Source: Firmicutes bacterium UBA3572
GTDB taxonomy: Bacteria; Bacillota; Desulfotomaculia; Desulfotomaculales; Desulforudaceae
NCBI GenBank assembly: GCA_002375985.1
Contig: DFNH01000034.1
Location: forward strand, 1-64,000
DNA: 64,000 bases
Direction: 5' to 3'
Of the stretch, positions 16,911 to 25,613 are shown piece by piece. Every line of letters begins with the position of its first letter. Position 1 is the first letter of the stretch. The position numbers were made by a program, and so were the translations under genes. The notes below the pieces were generated by a model. It was not told the DNA's origin. It ran no database searches and worked only from the letters and a program-made list of their open reading frames with translations.

Positions 16911-17384
16911 GTGTTTCTCAACAGCCCGACAAAGGGGCGGCTTAGTTTCGAGCAGATGATGGAAGACATGCTGCAGTACATCACCGGGCTGCCGTCCTCG
17001 TCCTACAAGATCATTGTGGGTACCGATTCGCAGGTGGCCAGAGGCCATACCCAGTTTATTACCGCGGTGATCATCCACCGTCTGGGTAAGGGCGCCCGCT
17101 ATTATTACCGGAAGAAGAGCCACCGGAAGATCAAAAGTTTGCGGCAAAAAATATTTTTCGAGACGGCGCTCAGCCTTGAGCTTGGCGGAATGGTGGCCAG
17201 GAGGTTTGCCGCTTTGGGCTGTGAGGATTTCAAGGTAGAGATCCATATTGACGCCGGCACCCACGGCGACACTAAGGACCTCATCCGGGAAGTAGTGGGC
17301 ATGGTTACCGGCAGCGGCTTCCGGGCGCGGATCAAACCGGACGCCTACGGTGCCTCTTCGGTGGCCGACCGGCACACCAAGTAG
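16911..17384 (+). CDS. RNase H-like YkuK/DUF458 family protein
   Basis: The 157-residue protein begins MFLNSPTKGRLSFEQM and contains IIVGTDSQVARGHTQFITAV and HIDAGTHGDTKDLI, matching the DUF458/YkuK family with a predicted RNase H-like fold and acidic residues at its core. The biochemical role is unknown. GTG 16911 gives the family-like N-terminus; GTG 16902 is also in frame. It converges with the following minus-strand gene. Confidence 0.8.
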   Translation: MFLNSPTKGRLSFEQMMEDMLQYITGLPSSSYKIIVGTDSQVARGHTQFITAVIIHRLGKGARYYYRKKSHRKIKSLRQKIFFETALSLELGGMVARRFAALGCEDFKVEIHIDAGTHGDTKDLIREVVGMVTGSGFRARIKPDAYGASSVADRHTK

Positions 17385-17409
17385 TAAGCGGATAGGCCGC
17401 CGGGGGTGG

Positions 17410-18219
17410 TTAGCTCCCAAGACGGTCTGGCGGTTTGGAGGACCAGCATTTCTGCAGCAGGTCCCAGCGGCGGTGATGGTTGTAACCGCTAAAGGTTACG
17501 CCAAGCAGGTTGCGGGATCTTTTTTCGTTGTTTAAAACGCAAAAAGCCTCCAGGTGATCGCCGATGATGGTTTCGGCAATCAACTGGGCGTGCCGGGGGC
17601 CGCGGTCGGGCGAGCCCAGCGCGTAGTGGGGAACGGCCGCGGCTACCTCGATACGCAGTGCCTGCCGGGCCGCCAGCACGTGGGCCACCGGCGGTACAGC
17701 CAGCTCACGGAACGGAACCCGTTCGAGAAAACGCCGGGAAACGGCGTGCGGTCCGTGGGACAGGGAAGCCGAGCCCAGGTGGGCCAGTCCCAGCGCCTGG
17801 TTTAATAGCCTTCGTATCCCCAAGAGTTGGGCCACCAACGGTGTCAGTTCGTTTTCTTGGCCCGGCGGGTAGCAGTCGGTTAGGCTGAGGTCAACGCCGC
17901 TTTTTGTGGCCGCCACCAACTTTTCCAGCACCGTGCCTATTTCCCCTTCCATATCGCCATCAACAAACAATACTACTTCCGCTTCCCGGCGATAAGCCGC
18001 TAAAGCGCCAACGGCCCTGGGTACGTCGAGCCCCAGGGGTTCCTCGAAATGAATCAGACTGATCCGATCTGCCGGATAGGACTCCACGATCCGCCGCGAA
18101 TCGTCCCGGCTTCCGTTTACGACCGGCAGCACCAGATCAACCGGAAGGGTCAGGATGGTGTCCAGCACCCGGCCAATCCTTGCCCCCTCATTTTGAACCG
18201 GGATTACCGCGCACAGCAC
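17410..18219 (-). CDS. Family 2-type glycosyltransferase
   Basis: The 269-residue product has the GT-A opening AVIPVQNEGARIGRVLDTI and a DxD-like VVLFVDGDMEGEI near residue 88, as in nucleotide-sugar glycosyltransferases of the GT2 superfamily. The C-terminal half, with TDCYPPGQENELTP, is less familiar. There is no membrane segment. The GTG start is preceded by a run of ten G (minus strand) that includes the likely Shine-Dalgarno sequence. The acceptor is unknown; the neighbour yabG suggests, but does not prove, a spore-surface role. Confidence 0.75.
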   Translation of the reverse strand: MLCAVIPVQNEGARIGRVLDTILTLPVDLVLPVVNGSRDDSRRIVESYPADRISLIHFEEPLGLDVPRAVGALAAYRREAEVVLFVDGDMEGEIGTVLEKLVAATKSGVDLSLTDCYPPGQENELTPLVAQLLGIRRLLNQALGLAHLGSASLSHGPHAVSRRFLERVPFRELAVPPVAHVLAARQALRIEVAAAVPHYALGSPDRGPRHAQLIAETIIGDHLEAFCVLNNEKRSRNLLGVTFSGYNHHRRWDLLQKCWSSKPPDRLGS

Positions 18220-18228
18220 GTTGGGTCA

Positions 18229-18238
18229 CCCCCCCCCC
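18229..18238. repeat. Homopolymer tract of ten C upstream of the glycosyltransferase
   Basis: Ten C on the plus strand (ten G in the minus-strand mRNA) lie 10-19 bases before the GTG at 18219. The tract sits where the ribosome-binding site is expected, so length changes would alter its spacing. Confidence 0.8.
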
Positions 18239-18349
18239 TTTACTACGTGCCAGTATATTGAAAAAATGGCATGCATGTGCTGCAGTGGTTCCCAAAACCT
18301 TGATGCCTCATAAGATGGATGTAGATATCAAGGAGAGGGGTCCGCCATT

Positions 18350-19213
18350 ATGAGTGCAACCATAAAGAAGGGCGATATCGTCGCCCGGAAATCCTATAAA
18401 CTTGATTTGTATTTTAAGGTATGCGACCTCTATGAGCAGGATGACGAGGGTCAGTGCGCAATGTTAAAGGGGTTGGATGTTCGGCTCCTAGCCGACGCCC
18501 CAGTTTCCGACCTGGAAAAGATTGGTGCGGACAAGGTGGCCGAGTATTGGCGCAAGGTGATGGCCACCGGGAGCGAGTACGTGCGCCGCTGTTTCCAGCA
18601 CCGCAAGGAAGGATTGGATGATGAACTGAACCGGGGGAATAAGGTGGCCACCTTCGACGTGCCGGGCAAGGTGTTGCACCTGGACGGAGATCAGGATTAC
18701 CTTGATCTCTGCCTCACCACCTACCGCCAGTTGGGCGTGCCCGCCATCGGATACTATGTTCGGGAAGCCCAGCAGCCGTTGCGGGTGGCCGCGCTACTGA
18801 GGGAACATAACCCCGACATACTCGTCCTCACGGGGCACGACGCCTTCAAGAAGGGCAGTAAGGATTTCCGGAACCTGGATCACTACCGCAACTCCCGGTA
18901 TTTCGTGGAGGCGGTAAAGGTGGCGCGGGATTATGAAAAAAACCGCGATGATCTGGTGATTTTTGCCGGGGCCTGTCAGTCTTTTTACGAGGCCCTGCTG
19001 GACGCCGGCGCCAACTTCGCCAGCGCGCCCGAACGGGTGTTGATCCACGCCTTTGATCCGGTGTTTGTGGTTGAAAAGGTGGCGTATACGCCGGTACATA
19101 AGCCGATCGCCCTTAGAGAAGTGATCGAGGCCACCATTACCCGTTATCCGGGCATCGGGGGACTGGACACCCAGGGCAAGTACCGGATGGGGGCGCCTAA
19201 GTCCGCCTACTAG
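18350..19213 (+). CDS. yabG: Sporulation-specific protease YabG
   Basis: The 287-residue protein is recognisable as YabG by IKKGDIVARKSYKLDLYFKV near the N-terminus, KVLHLDGDQDYLDLCL, VLTGHDAFKK and the FAGACQSFYEALLDAGANFA region with a conserved Cys. In B. subtilis YabG is a mother-cell (sigma-K) cysteine protease that trims spore coat proteins. ATG 18350 follows AAGGAGAGGGG. It lies close to rsmA and a 3D protein, as in Bacillus. Confidence 0.93.
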   Translation: MSATIKKGDIVARKSYKLDLYFKVCDLYEQDDEGQCAMLKGLDVRLLADAPVSDLEKIGADKVAEYWRKVMATGSEYVRRCFQHRKEGLDDELNRGNKVATFDVPGKVLHLDGDQDYLDLCLTTYRQLGVPAIGYYVREAQQPLRVAALLREHNPDILVLTGHDAFKKGSKDFRNLDHYRNSRYFVEAVKVARDYEKNRDDLVIFAGACQSFYEALLDAGANFASAPERVLIHAFDPVFVVEKVAYTPVHKPIALREVIEATITRYPGIGGLDTQGKYRMGAPKSAY

Positions 19214-19345
19214 AACGGTTCCCAGATGGATACCGCATTAAGTACCCGGTGCCCGGCGTACTGGAAAACATTGTGTAACCAGGCAAATATGGCTAACAAA
19301 CCCTCCGGTTCCGACATATCATGGGGAACCAAAAGGAGGGTGCCT

Positions 19346-19747
19346 ATGTACGCCGAAGCAGCCTTTGCGTCCATCAACGGGGTGCCCGTAATCGGCGCCT
19401 GTTTCCCGGACCGGGAGGAGGCACTGTCCGAAGTCCGGGACCTTACCGAAAAGGTGAACCATTGCATGGAACAAGAAAAGCTGGCCACGGTGCGGGTTGG
19501 TTTCAGCCCCCAGGAAGACGGGCGTTTCCGCCTGGAAGTGTGCGGCAGTAACCGTTCGATCGCGGTTATTCCCGGTGTCGACGAACTGATGCTCCGCCGG
19601 TTCAACAAGGCCTACCACGCCAAACAGATGTTTATTCTCACCAGCTTTGTTTTTGTAGACCGCGAGGCCGGATCGCCGCTTTCGCTGGCGGTGTCCGATG
19701 GTTTGGGCGTGGTTATCTACAAGCCCTGTGAGGCTTTTAAGACCTAG
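19346..19747 (+). CDS. Hypothetical protein, 133 residues
   Basis: I do not recognise this family. ATG 19346 has a strong ribosome site (AAAAGGAGGGTGCCT). The protein (MYAEAAFASINGVPVIGACF...) has mixed alpha/beta character with no signal peptide or membrane segment and three cysteines. The frame extends upstream to 19226, but that stretch lacks coding character. A hairpin at 19904 may end its transcript. Confidence 0.65.
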   Translation: MYAEAAFASINGVPVIGACFPDREEALSEVRDLTEKVNHCMEQEKLATVRVGFSPQEDGRFRLEVCGSNRSIAVIPGVDELMLRRFNKAYHAKQMFILTSFVFVDREAGSPLSLAVSDGLGVVIYKPCEAFKT

Positions 19748-19903
19748 GCCGAATTCTTGGCACGGCACACTTTTCCTCCGGCAAACATATGATGCTGATG
19801 AATCGACTGGTGTTTGTCAATTGTGTGAATCAACAACGGGGCCTGCCCGGATCGGGATTTCTGTGACCCATTTATTAATTTTTGAAGAAATACTAAGGTC
19901 TTT

Positions 19904-19931
19904 ACCACCGGTGGTTCCCGGTGGTTTATTT
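19904..19931 (+). terminator. Probable terminator before the G-X3 repeat gene
   Basis: ACCACCGG at 19904-19911 pairs with CCGGTGGT at 19918-19925 around a 6-base loop, followed by TTATTT. Confidence 0.7.
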
Positions 19932-19991
19932 CGGCGGTGCACCCAAATAGATTGACCCTTATAAGCTATCTAAATTTGGGGAGGTAATTGA

Positions 19992-20273
19992 ATGCCAAGT
20001 CCGGAATGGGAGCTTGGTTACAACCAGGGGTACGCGGCCGGGTTTGACGATGGTTTCGCAAAGGGGCAACGCGAAGGCCGGTTTTTGGGTTTCAACGACG
20101 GCTTTTGGGCAGCGTTGGTGGAAAGCCGGGCCGGCGATGCCACGGACCGCCTACCCCAAAAGCTCGGGGCGATGAACCGTGCCGGGCTGTTTCGGATGGT
20201 GCTCTCCGGACCGGCGGCGCATGCGGCGGCGGCGTATTTCCGCGCCCTGGGCTTCCGGCCGGACAGCCTGTAA
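19992..20273 (+). CDS. Small protein with eight consecutive G-X3 repeats
   Basis: The 93-residue protein has glycine at every fourth position from residue 9 to 37 (G9, 13, 17, 21, 25, 29, 33, 37), often followed by an aromatic residue (GY, GF). This resembles the deca-GX3 motif of eukaryotic Yae1/Lto1, and similar GYxxGYxxG helices also occur in FliH. The C-terminal part (LGAMNRAGLFRMVLSGPAA) is unfamiliar. GGGGAGG precedes ATG 19992. The function is unknown. Confidence 0.7.
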   Translation: MPSPEWELGYNQGYAAGFDDGFAKGQREGRFLGFNDGFWAALVESRAGDATDRLPQKLGAMNRAGLFRMVLSGPAAHAAAAYFRALGFRPDSL

Positions 20274-20458
20274 CCGCTTTGCCCACCCCAATATGTACCA
20301 TTCCAGTTAGAATTTCATTAGAAAGTAATAACTGGTCGAAGTTGCCCCGATCATCCAAGCGTACCAAACCAGAGCAAAAATAGCTAGATTTGTCGAATTT
20401 GGCGGTTCGTTTTAAAATTGGGGTGGACAAGTCCAATACTGGTAAAAGGAGGTCTTGC

Positions 20459-21337
20459 ATGCGGGCAAGCGAGAAGCTGGTCACTGTCGCTGTAGTCTTG
20501 TTGCTGTCGATCGCGCTACTGATTCCTGCCGTTGTTGCTCACGCCAACGCGCCTTCTGTCGAGGAAAGCAAGTTGATCGAGGGGATAAACGAGGTCCGTC
20601 AACAGGCCGGAATACAACCTCTGGCCATTAGTGCGCCGTTGTCCGAATTGGCCCGGACACACCTTCAGACCGGGTCGAGTGTGTTTGGATTGATGCGGGC
20701 CGAAGGTATGCCCTACCGTTACGCTTGTTCCATACGGGCTGGAACGTCGAATGTCGATCTCCTGGTCAGGGTGTTGACCAGATCGTCCTCGTCCCAGGCC
20801 TTGTCGCCCCGCTACGACCAGGCCGGCGTGGCCATCCAGAACAATCGTACGGTGCTGATTCTGATCGGCGGGGGCACCGCGGTTCCGGCTCCGACGCCGC
20901 AGCCGCAACCTGAGCCCACACCGCAGCCGCCGTCCAGTCCGGGCTACGCGCTGAGCGCGTACGAGGCGGAGGTGGTCAGACTAGTGAACGCCGAGCGGGC
21001 GAGGTACGGCCTGAAGCCCCTGGAGGTTGATTTCCAGCTGGCGAAAGTGGCCCGGCTGAAGTCCGAGGATATGCGGGACAAGGGGTACTTCTCCCACACC
21101 TCACCGACCTACGGTTCCCCGTTCCAAATGATGCGGGAGTTCGGCATCACCTACCGCACGGCGGGCGAGAACATCGCCGCCGGACACAGGACCCCGGCCC
21201 AAGCGATGCAGGGCTGGATGAACTCTCCGGGGCACCGCGCCAACATTCTGAACGCCAACTTCACGCATATCGGTGTGGGGTACGCTGAGGGTGGCAGCTA
21301 CGGCCATTACTGGACGCAAATGTTCACCGGCAGGTAA
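20459..21337 (+). CDS. Secreted CAP/SCP-domain protein (YkwD-like)
   Basis: The 292-residue protein has a signal peptide (MRASEKLVTVAVVLLLSIALL...AHA), a degenerate N-terminal CAP-like region (EESKLIEGINEVRQQAGIQPL), a Pro/Gln linker near residues 140-160, and a complete C-terminal CAP domain (EVVRLVNAERARYGLKPLEV; SHTSPTYGSPFQMM; GENIAAGH; MNSPGHRANIL). Such proteins are common in spore formers, often spore- or envelope-associated. ATG 20459 follows AAAAGGAGG. A TGTCGAA (Spo0A-box-like) sequence lies at 20391-20397. Confidence 0.87.
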   Translation: MRASEKLVTVAVVLLLSIALLIPAVVAHANAPSVEESKLIEGINEVRQQAGIQPLAISAPLSELARTHLQTGSSVFGLMRAEGMPYRYACSIRAGTSNVDLLVRVLTRSSSSQALSPRYDQAGVAIQNNRTVLILIGGGTAVPAPTPQPQPEPTPQPPSSPGYALSAYEAEVVRLVNAERARYGLKPLEVDFQLAKVARLKSEDMRDKGYFSHTSPTYGSPFQMMREFGITYRTAGENIAAGHRTPAQAMQGWMNSPGHRANILNANFTHIGVGYAEGGSYGHYWTQMFTGR

Positions 21338-21372
21338 AAGCCATTAATTTTGTCAATCAATCAAAGAGTGCG

Positions 21373-21434
21373 CACACTTCCTCCTTTCAGGCCATATATG
21401 TGTAGCAAAATGGTCGAAAGGAGGAATTTCTTTG
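21373..21434 (+). repeat. Leader block, copy 1, before the first DUF3794 gene
   Basis: CACACTTCCTCCT, then CATATAT, GTAGCAAAATG, CGAAAGGAGG and TTCTTTG occur in the same order here and at 22933-22993. The block includes the ribosome site. CATATATG may be the -10 of a mother-cell sigma factor; this is inference. Confidence 0.7.
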
Positions 21435-22877
21435 CACCACAAGCTGAAGGTTAAAATCGTTTGTCAGCAAGAGACGGTGCAGCAGGTCATCGGCGAGCGG
21501 ACAGTGCAGGCCGTGGTACGCGGCGTGATTGTTATCCCGAAGCAGAAGCCGCCGGCGGAGCAAGTACTGGCCGTCCGGACCCAGGTCGAAGACCAGGAGA
21601 TAGACGTCATTTCCGATAAGGTCATCGTCCAGGGCAAGCTGGTGTTTAACGTAACCTACGTGGCCGACTTTCCTCACCAGCCGGTTCACCACGTACGCGG
21701 TCAGATCGAGTTTGCCGAGTCGGTACACATTCCGGGCACCCAAGCCGGTATGGATGCATTTAAGCAGATCACCATCGAAACAGTGAAGACCGAAGTGGAT
21801 CCAAAGGACCCGCGGCGGATCATCGTGACGGTCATTTTGAAAATCTTTGTTAAAGTCATCGAGGCCGAACCGAAACAACTCCTGATAAACCTCCCCGGCG
21901 CCCGGAACCTGTTCACGCGGGAAGAAGTGAAGTTGGACATCGTCAAAGCAATCGGGAAACGACAAGTGGTGGTGAGCGACCAGGTTGACGTCTTGCAGTT
22001 GTTCTGCGGCCAAAAACCCTGCCCCAAGGAAATCATCGATACCATTTCGGATGTAACTATCAAAAAGAAAGAGGTACTCCAAGACAAGGTAATCGTAGAG
22101 GGCGTATTGACCGTTCAGGTGATTTACGTCGCCGATATCCCTACCCAGCCGGTACATCACGCCCACATTGAAATCCCCTTCGTTGAGTTCGTGGACGTTC
22201 CCGGGGCGCGGCCCAAAGACATGGTAACTGTCCAGGTGCGGATCGAGGACGTGACCGCCCGGGTCAAGGATCAGTGTCAGATAATGGTCACCGCCGTCCT
22301 GGAGGTCACGGCCCGGGTGATGGAGCAGATTAAGAAGCTCCTGGTCGTGACCATCGACAAGAAGCTGCTGGATTGTCTCGTAAATGCTAACGCCATCCGG
22401 CCGGTAGTCCTGTTCCTGGACCAGATTCTAAACGAGGAGGACCAGGTGCAGGTCACGCTTCGGGAAGTGGTCAGCATCCCCCATAAAAAGCCGGACGCCC
22501 AGAAGGTCCTGGAGGCCGTGGTCACCGAGATCGAGGTGGCCGAGACCGAGGTGATCCGAAACAAGGTGGTTGTCCGGGGTGTGGTGACCGTTAAGGTGGT
22601 CTACGTGGCCGACCGGCCCGACCAGCCGGTGCACGCTTTTGAGGCCGAGATTCCCTTTACTACCTTCGTTGAGGTCCCCGGCGCTGAGCCTGGGGCGGAC
22701 GTCAACGTCATGGTGGACGCGGAGTTTGTCCAGGCGAGTATAGAGGATGAACGGCGGGTAGTCGTCAAACTCGTGCTGAAAGTGACCGTCCGCGTGACCG
22801 ACATCGTGCAGAAAAAGCTGTTCGAATGCCTGAAGCCGGGGACGAAAATTGAATGTCCCATTCCTAAAGAAGGATAA
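21432..22877 (+). CDS. Spore protein with three DUF3794 (SipL-type) domains
   Basis: The 481-residue protein is built from three repeats of about 150 residues, each with a pattern like [32 protein letters not shown] and PGTQAG. DUF3794 occurs in SipL of Clostridioides, which ties SpoIVA to the spore coat, so a role in coat assembly is likely. No LysM domain is present, unlike the downstream paralogue. The TTG start follows AAAGGAGGAATTTC. It shares about two thirds of its residues, by eye, with the next protein. Confidence 0.85.
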   Translation: MHHKLKVKIVCQQETVQQVIGERTVQAVVRGVIVIPKQKPPAEQVLAVRTQVEDQEIDVISDKVIVQGKLVFNVTYVADFPHQPVHHVRGQIEFAESVHIPGTQAGMDAFKQITIETVKTEVDPKDPRRIIVTVILKIFVKVIEAEPKQLLINLPGARNLFTREEVKLDIVKAIGKRQVVVSDQVDVLQLFCGQKPCPKEIIDTISDVTIKKKEVLQDKVIVEGVLTVQVIYVADIPTQPVHHAHIEIPFVEFVDVPGARPKDMVTVQVRIEDVTARVKDQCQIMVTAVLEVTARVMEQIKKLLVVTIDKKLLDCLVNANAIRPVVLFLDQILNEEDQVQVTLREVVSIPHKKPDAQKVLEAVVTEIEVAETEVIRNKVVVRGVVTVKVVYVADRPDQPVHAFEAEIPFTTFVEVPGAEPGADVNVMVDAEFVQASIEDERRVVVKLVLKVTVRVTDIVQKKLFECLKPGTKIECPIPKEG

Positions 22878-22932
22878 TCAACCAAATGCACATTTTAAAA
22901 TCCAGTTGCCTGCCGGTCAACGGACTGGCGCT

Positions 22933-22993
22933 CACACTTCCTCCTGCCGGGCATATATTGATAGCAAAATGCCGAAAGGAGGATATTCTTTGT
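22933..22993 (+). repeat. Leader block, copy 2, before the second DUF3794 gene
   Basis: This is the second copy of the block at 21373-21434, with CACACTTCCTCCT, CATATATT, ATAGCAAAATG, CCGAAAGGAGG and TTCTTTG conserved. CATATATT agrees with the sigma-E -10 consensus at seven of eight positions. Duplication of both gene and promoter is implied. Confidence 0.7.
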
Positions 22994-24623
22994 GAGTACC
23001 CAACAATTAAAGGTTCGGATTGTCTGCCAGGAAGAAACCGTCCGGCAGGTAATCGGCGAAAAGGCGGTACAAACCGTAGTCCGTGGCAAGATCACCATTC
23101 CCAAGGAAAAACCCCCGGCAGAACAGGTCTTGGCGGTCCGGGCCAAGGTCGAGGAACAGGAAATAGAAGTCATCCCTAATAAGGTTGTCGTGCAGGGCAA
23201 GATCACTTTTAACGTCACCTACGTGGCCGATTTCCCAACACAACCGGTGCACCACGTGCGCGGCCAAATCGAGTTTGCCGAGTCACTACACATTCCGGGC
23301 ACCCAACCCGGGATGGACGTGGTGAAGCAGATCACCATTGAAAAGGTTAAGGCCGAACTAGATCCCAAGGACAAGCGGCAGATTATCGTCACCCTGATCA
23401 TGCGCATTTTCGTCAAGGTCACCGAGGCCGAACCGAAGCAGTTGCTGATTGATCTGCCGGGAGCCGAGAACAAGTTTGTGAGGGAACAGGTGAAGCTGGA
23501 TATTGTCAAGGCGATCGGTCGAAGGCAGGTGACGGTCAGCGACCAGGTCGACATCCTGCAACTGTTCCACGGTCAGAAGCCCTGTCCAAAGGAAATCATA
23601 GATACTATCGCCGATGTCACGATCACCAAGCGTGAGGTCATCAAAGACAAGGTGATCGTGGAGGGTGTGTTGACGATCCAGGTCATCTACGTGGCCGATT
23701 TCCCGACCCAGCCGGTGCACCATGCCCACATTGAGATTCCGTTCACCGAGTTTGTGGAGGTACCCGGGGCCAAGCCCGGTGACATGGTCACAGTCCAGGT
23801 GGAGATCGAGGACGTTCACGCCCGGGTGAAAAATGAGTGCGAAATTTCGGTTACGGCCGTACTGGCGCTGCAGGCAAGAGTGATGGAGCAGATCAAGAAG
23901 CTCCTGGTGGTGCGGATAGAAGACGACCTGCTGGCCTGCCTGCTGGATGCGGACGCCATCCGCAAGGTGACCCTTTTCCTGGACCAGATCCTGAATGAGG
24001 AAGACCAGGTACAGGTCACCCTACGGGAGGTCGTCACCATTCCCAAACCCAAGCCGGACGCCCAGAAGGTACTGGAAGCCTTCGTCACCGACGTGACCGT
24101 CACCGAGACGGAGGTAATCCGGAACAAGGTAATCGTCCGGGGTGTGGTGACCGTTAAGGTGACCTACGTGGCCGACCGGCCTGACCAGCCGGTGCACGCC
24201 TTTGAAGTCGAGATTCCCTTCACCGCTTTTATCGAGGTGCCCGGCGCTGAACCCGGCGCAGACGTCAGCGTGATGGCCGAGGCCGAGTTCATCTCCGCCA
24301 GCCTGGATACCAGGCGCACCGTCGCCATCAAGCTGGTGATCAAGGTTACCGCCCGGGTGACCGACATCGAGCAGAAGAAACTGTTTGAATGCCTGCGGCC
24401 AGGTGCGGAAATCGTCTGTCCGATCCCGGTTCCGGTTGAGCCCAAGCCCGAGAAGCCTGAGGTAAAACCTACGCCCACCGGCAGAACCTACACCATCCAG
24501 CCCGGGGATACCTTTTTCAAGCTGGCTCAGCGCTTCGGTACCACGGTCCAAGCCATTCAGGCCGTTAATCCGGGGGTGGACCCGAACCGGCTCCAGATCG
24601 GCCAGGTTATCAATTTGCCTTAG
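22992..24623 (+). CDS. Spore protein with three DUF3794 domains and a C-terminal LysM domain
   Basis: The 543-residue protein repeats the architecture of its upstream neighbour, then adds a proline/lysine-rich linker ([18 protein letters not shown]) and a LysM domain ([17 protein letters not shown]...GQVINLP) that should bind peptidoglycan or another N-acetylglucosamine polymer. This is the domain order of SipL, so this copy is the better candidate for the SpoIVA-cortex linker. GTG 22992 follows AAAGGAGG. The pair is a tandem duplication. Confidence 0.87.
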   Translation: MSTQQLKVRIVCQEETVRQVIGEKAVQTVVRGKITIPKEKPPAEQVLAVRAKVEEQEIEVIPNKVVVQGKITFNVTYVADFPTQPVHHVRGQIEFAESLHIPGTQPGMDVVKQITIEKVKAELDPKDKRQIIVTLIMRIFVKVTEAEPKQLLIDLPGAENKFVREQVKLDIVKAIGRRQVTVSDQVDILQLFHGQKPCPKEIIDTIADVTITKREVIKDKVIVEGVLTIQVIYVADFPTQPVHHAHIEIPFTEFVEVPGAKPGDMVTVQVEIEDVHARVKNECEISVTAVLALQARVMEQIKKLLVVRIEDDLLACLLDADAIRKVTLFLDQILNEEDQVQVTLREVVTIPKPKPDAQKVLEAFVTDVTVTETEVIRNKVIVRGVVTVKVTYVADRPDQPVHAFEVEIPFTAFIEVPGAEPGADVSVMAEAEFISASLDTRRTVAIKLVIKVTARVTDIEQKKLFECLRPGAEIVCPIPVPVEPKPEKPEVKPTPTGRTYTIQPGDTFFKLAQRFGTTVQAIQAVNPGVDPNRLQIGQVINLP

Positions 24624-24644
24624 AGAGAGAGCATAGTTGATTTC

Positions 24645-24675
24645 ATACCCGCTTCGAGCGGGTATCTTGTTTTGT
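24645..24675 (+). terminator. Rho-independent terminator of the DUF3794 gene pair
   Basis: ATACCCGC at 24645-24652 pairs with GCGGGTAT at 24658-24665 around loop TTCGA, followed by CTTGTTTTG. Confidence 0.85.
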
Positions 24676-24741
24676 GTACACCTTTGCGAATGAGCTGATG
24701 AAGTGATCCGGCAGGAAGGTTTGGATCAGTAGGGAGAAAGG

Positions 24742-25137
24742 ATGACTCACTACCAGGTTACCAGGCGGTTGCTGAAGGAAACGATAGAGGCCTTTGGCGC
24801 TTGGGTGCCAAAAGCCATGGAGCGGCTGGAGGCTGGCTTCGAGGACGCTCATGAGCCGTTGAATAGCGCTACCCCAACGCTACCGGAAGCGGCTGCGGAC
24901 GGCCAACGGAGTCGAGCGGCTAAAGCCAGGCAGATCCGCCGGCGGGAGCGGGTGATCCGGATCTTCCCCAACGAGGAGTCGGCCCTGAGGCAGTTCTTAG
25001 GCGGTGGTTGTGGAGATCAGGCTTGGACTTCTGGATCCCGCTATTTCGATATGGCAGAGTACTGGGAGTGGAAGGCTAACACGGAAAAACAGCGCAAGGA
25101 GGTGAGCCATGCAGATACCCACGCAAGTGCAGCCTAA
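24742..25137 (+). pseudogene. IS256-family transposase, C-terminal remnant with frameshift
   Basis: The open frame ends with RRRERVIRIFPNEESAL and YFDMAEYWEWK, the hallmark C-terminus of IS256/MULE transposases. Just upstream the +1 frame encodes RYRKRLRTANGVERL, which should be continuous with it, so a frameshift lies near 24910. The catalytic DDE region is missing. It marks the left edge of a lower-GC segment. Confidence 0.85.
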
Positions 25138-25613
25138 AACGGAATGATCTTGTCTGCCAGGGGAAATTTACACCAGAATGCGGATTTGACCGGTTAAGTG
25201 GTAGCCAACAGTCGAAATCCGGTCTTGAACCGTAATAAAATTTATTTTCGGCGCGGTGTGTTGATGTTCATTCTGCAAAAGGGACCAACCAACCCCTCCT
25301 AATAACACTTGAGCCCAGCAAAAGTTCAGTTCCTGGGCTTAGTTATACTTCTCCTTGGGCCGTTTTTCAAAACACTTATTTGCATATAAGAGGTTAATTC
25401 CAACCATTTACGGCCATTTTCTTGCAGTACAACTCAATCGACAATAAACTTTAAGTAACAAAATAAATCTTGAAGATATTTCCAGGCACATCAATCGTTT
25501 TTGAAGAGTTTTTTGGGTTAGCCCGGAAGTAAATTTAGTGCACTTTAAGGCAATGTGCTGGATTTGAAGGTTTTCATCAATTAATTACTTCATTATTCTA
25601 AGGAGGTTTTGCC
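25138..25613. other. Non-coding stretch: IS256 right end and leader of the AFOR gene
   Basis: GGGAAATTTACACCAG near 25158 looks like the terminal sequence of an IS256-family element. AGCCCAG near 25313 pairs with CTGGGCT near 25335, a possible terminator hairpin. The rest becomes AT-rich and leads into the ribosome site AAGGAGG at 25601. I see no gene and no convincing promoter. Confidence 0.5.

Noticed and set aside
21373..24623. The repeated DUF3794 segments as a CRISPR or tandem DNA repeat
   Set aside because: The repeats are diverged protein domains in long open frames; no CRISPR-like short repeats with spacers were seen anywhere in the window.
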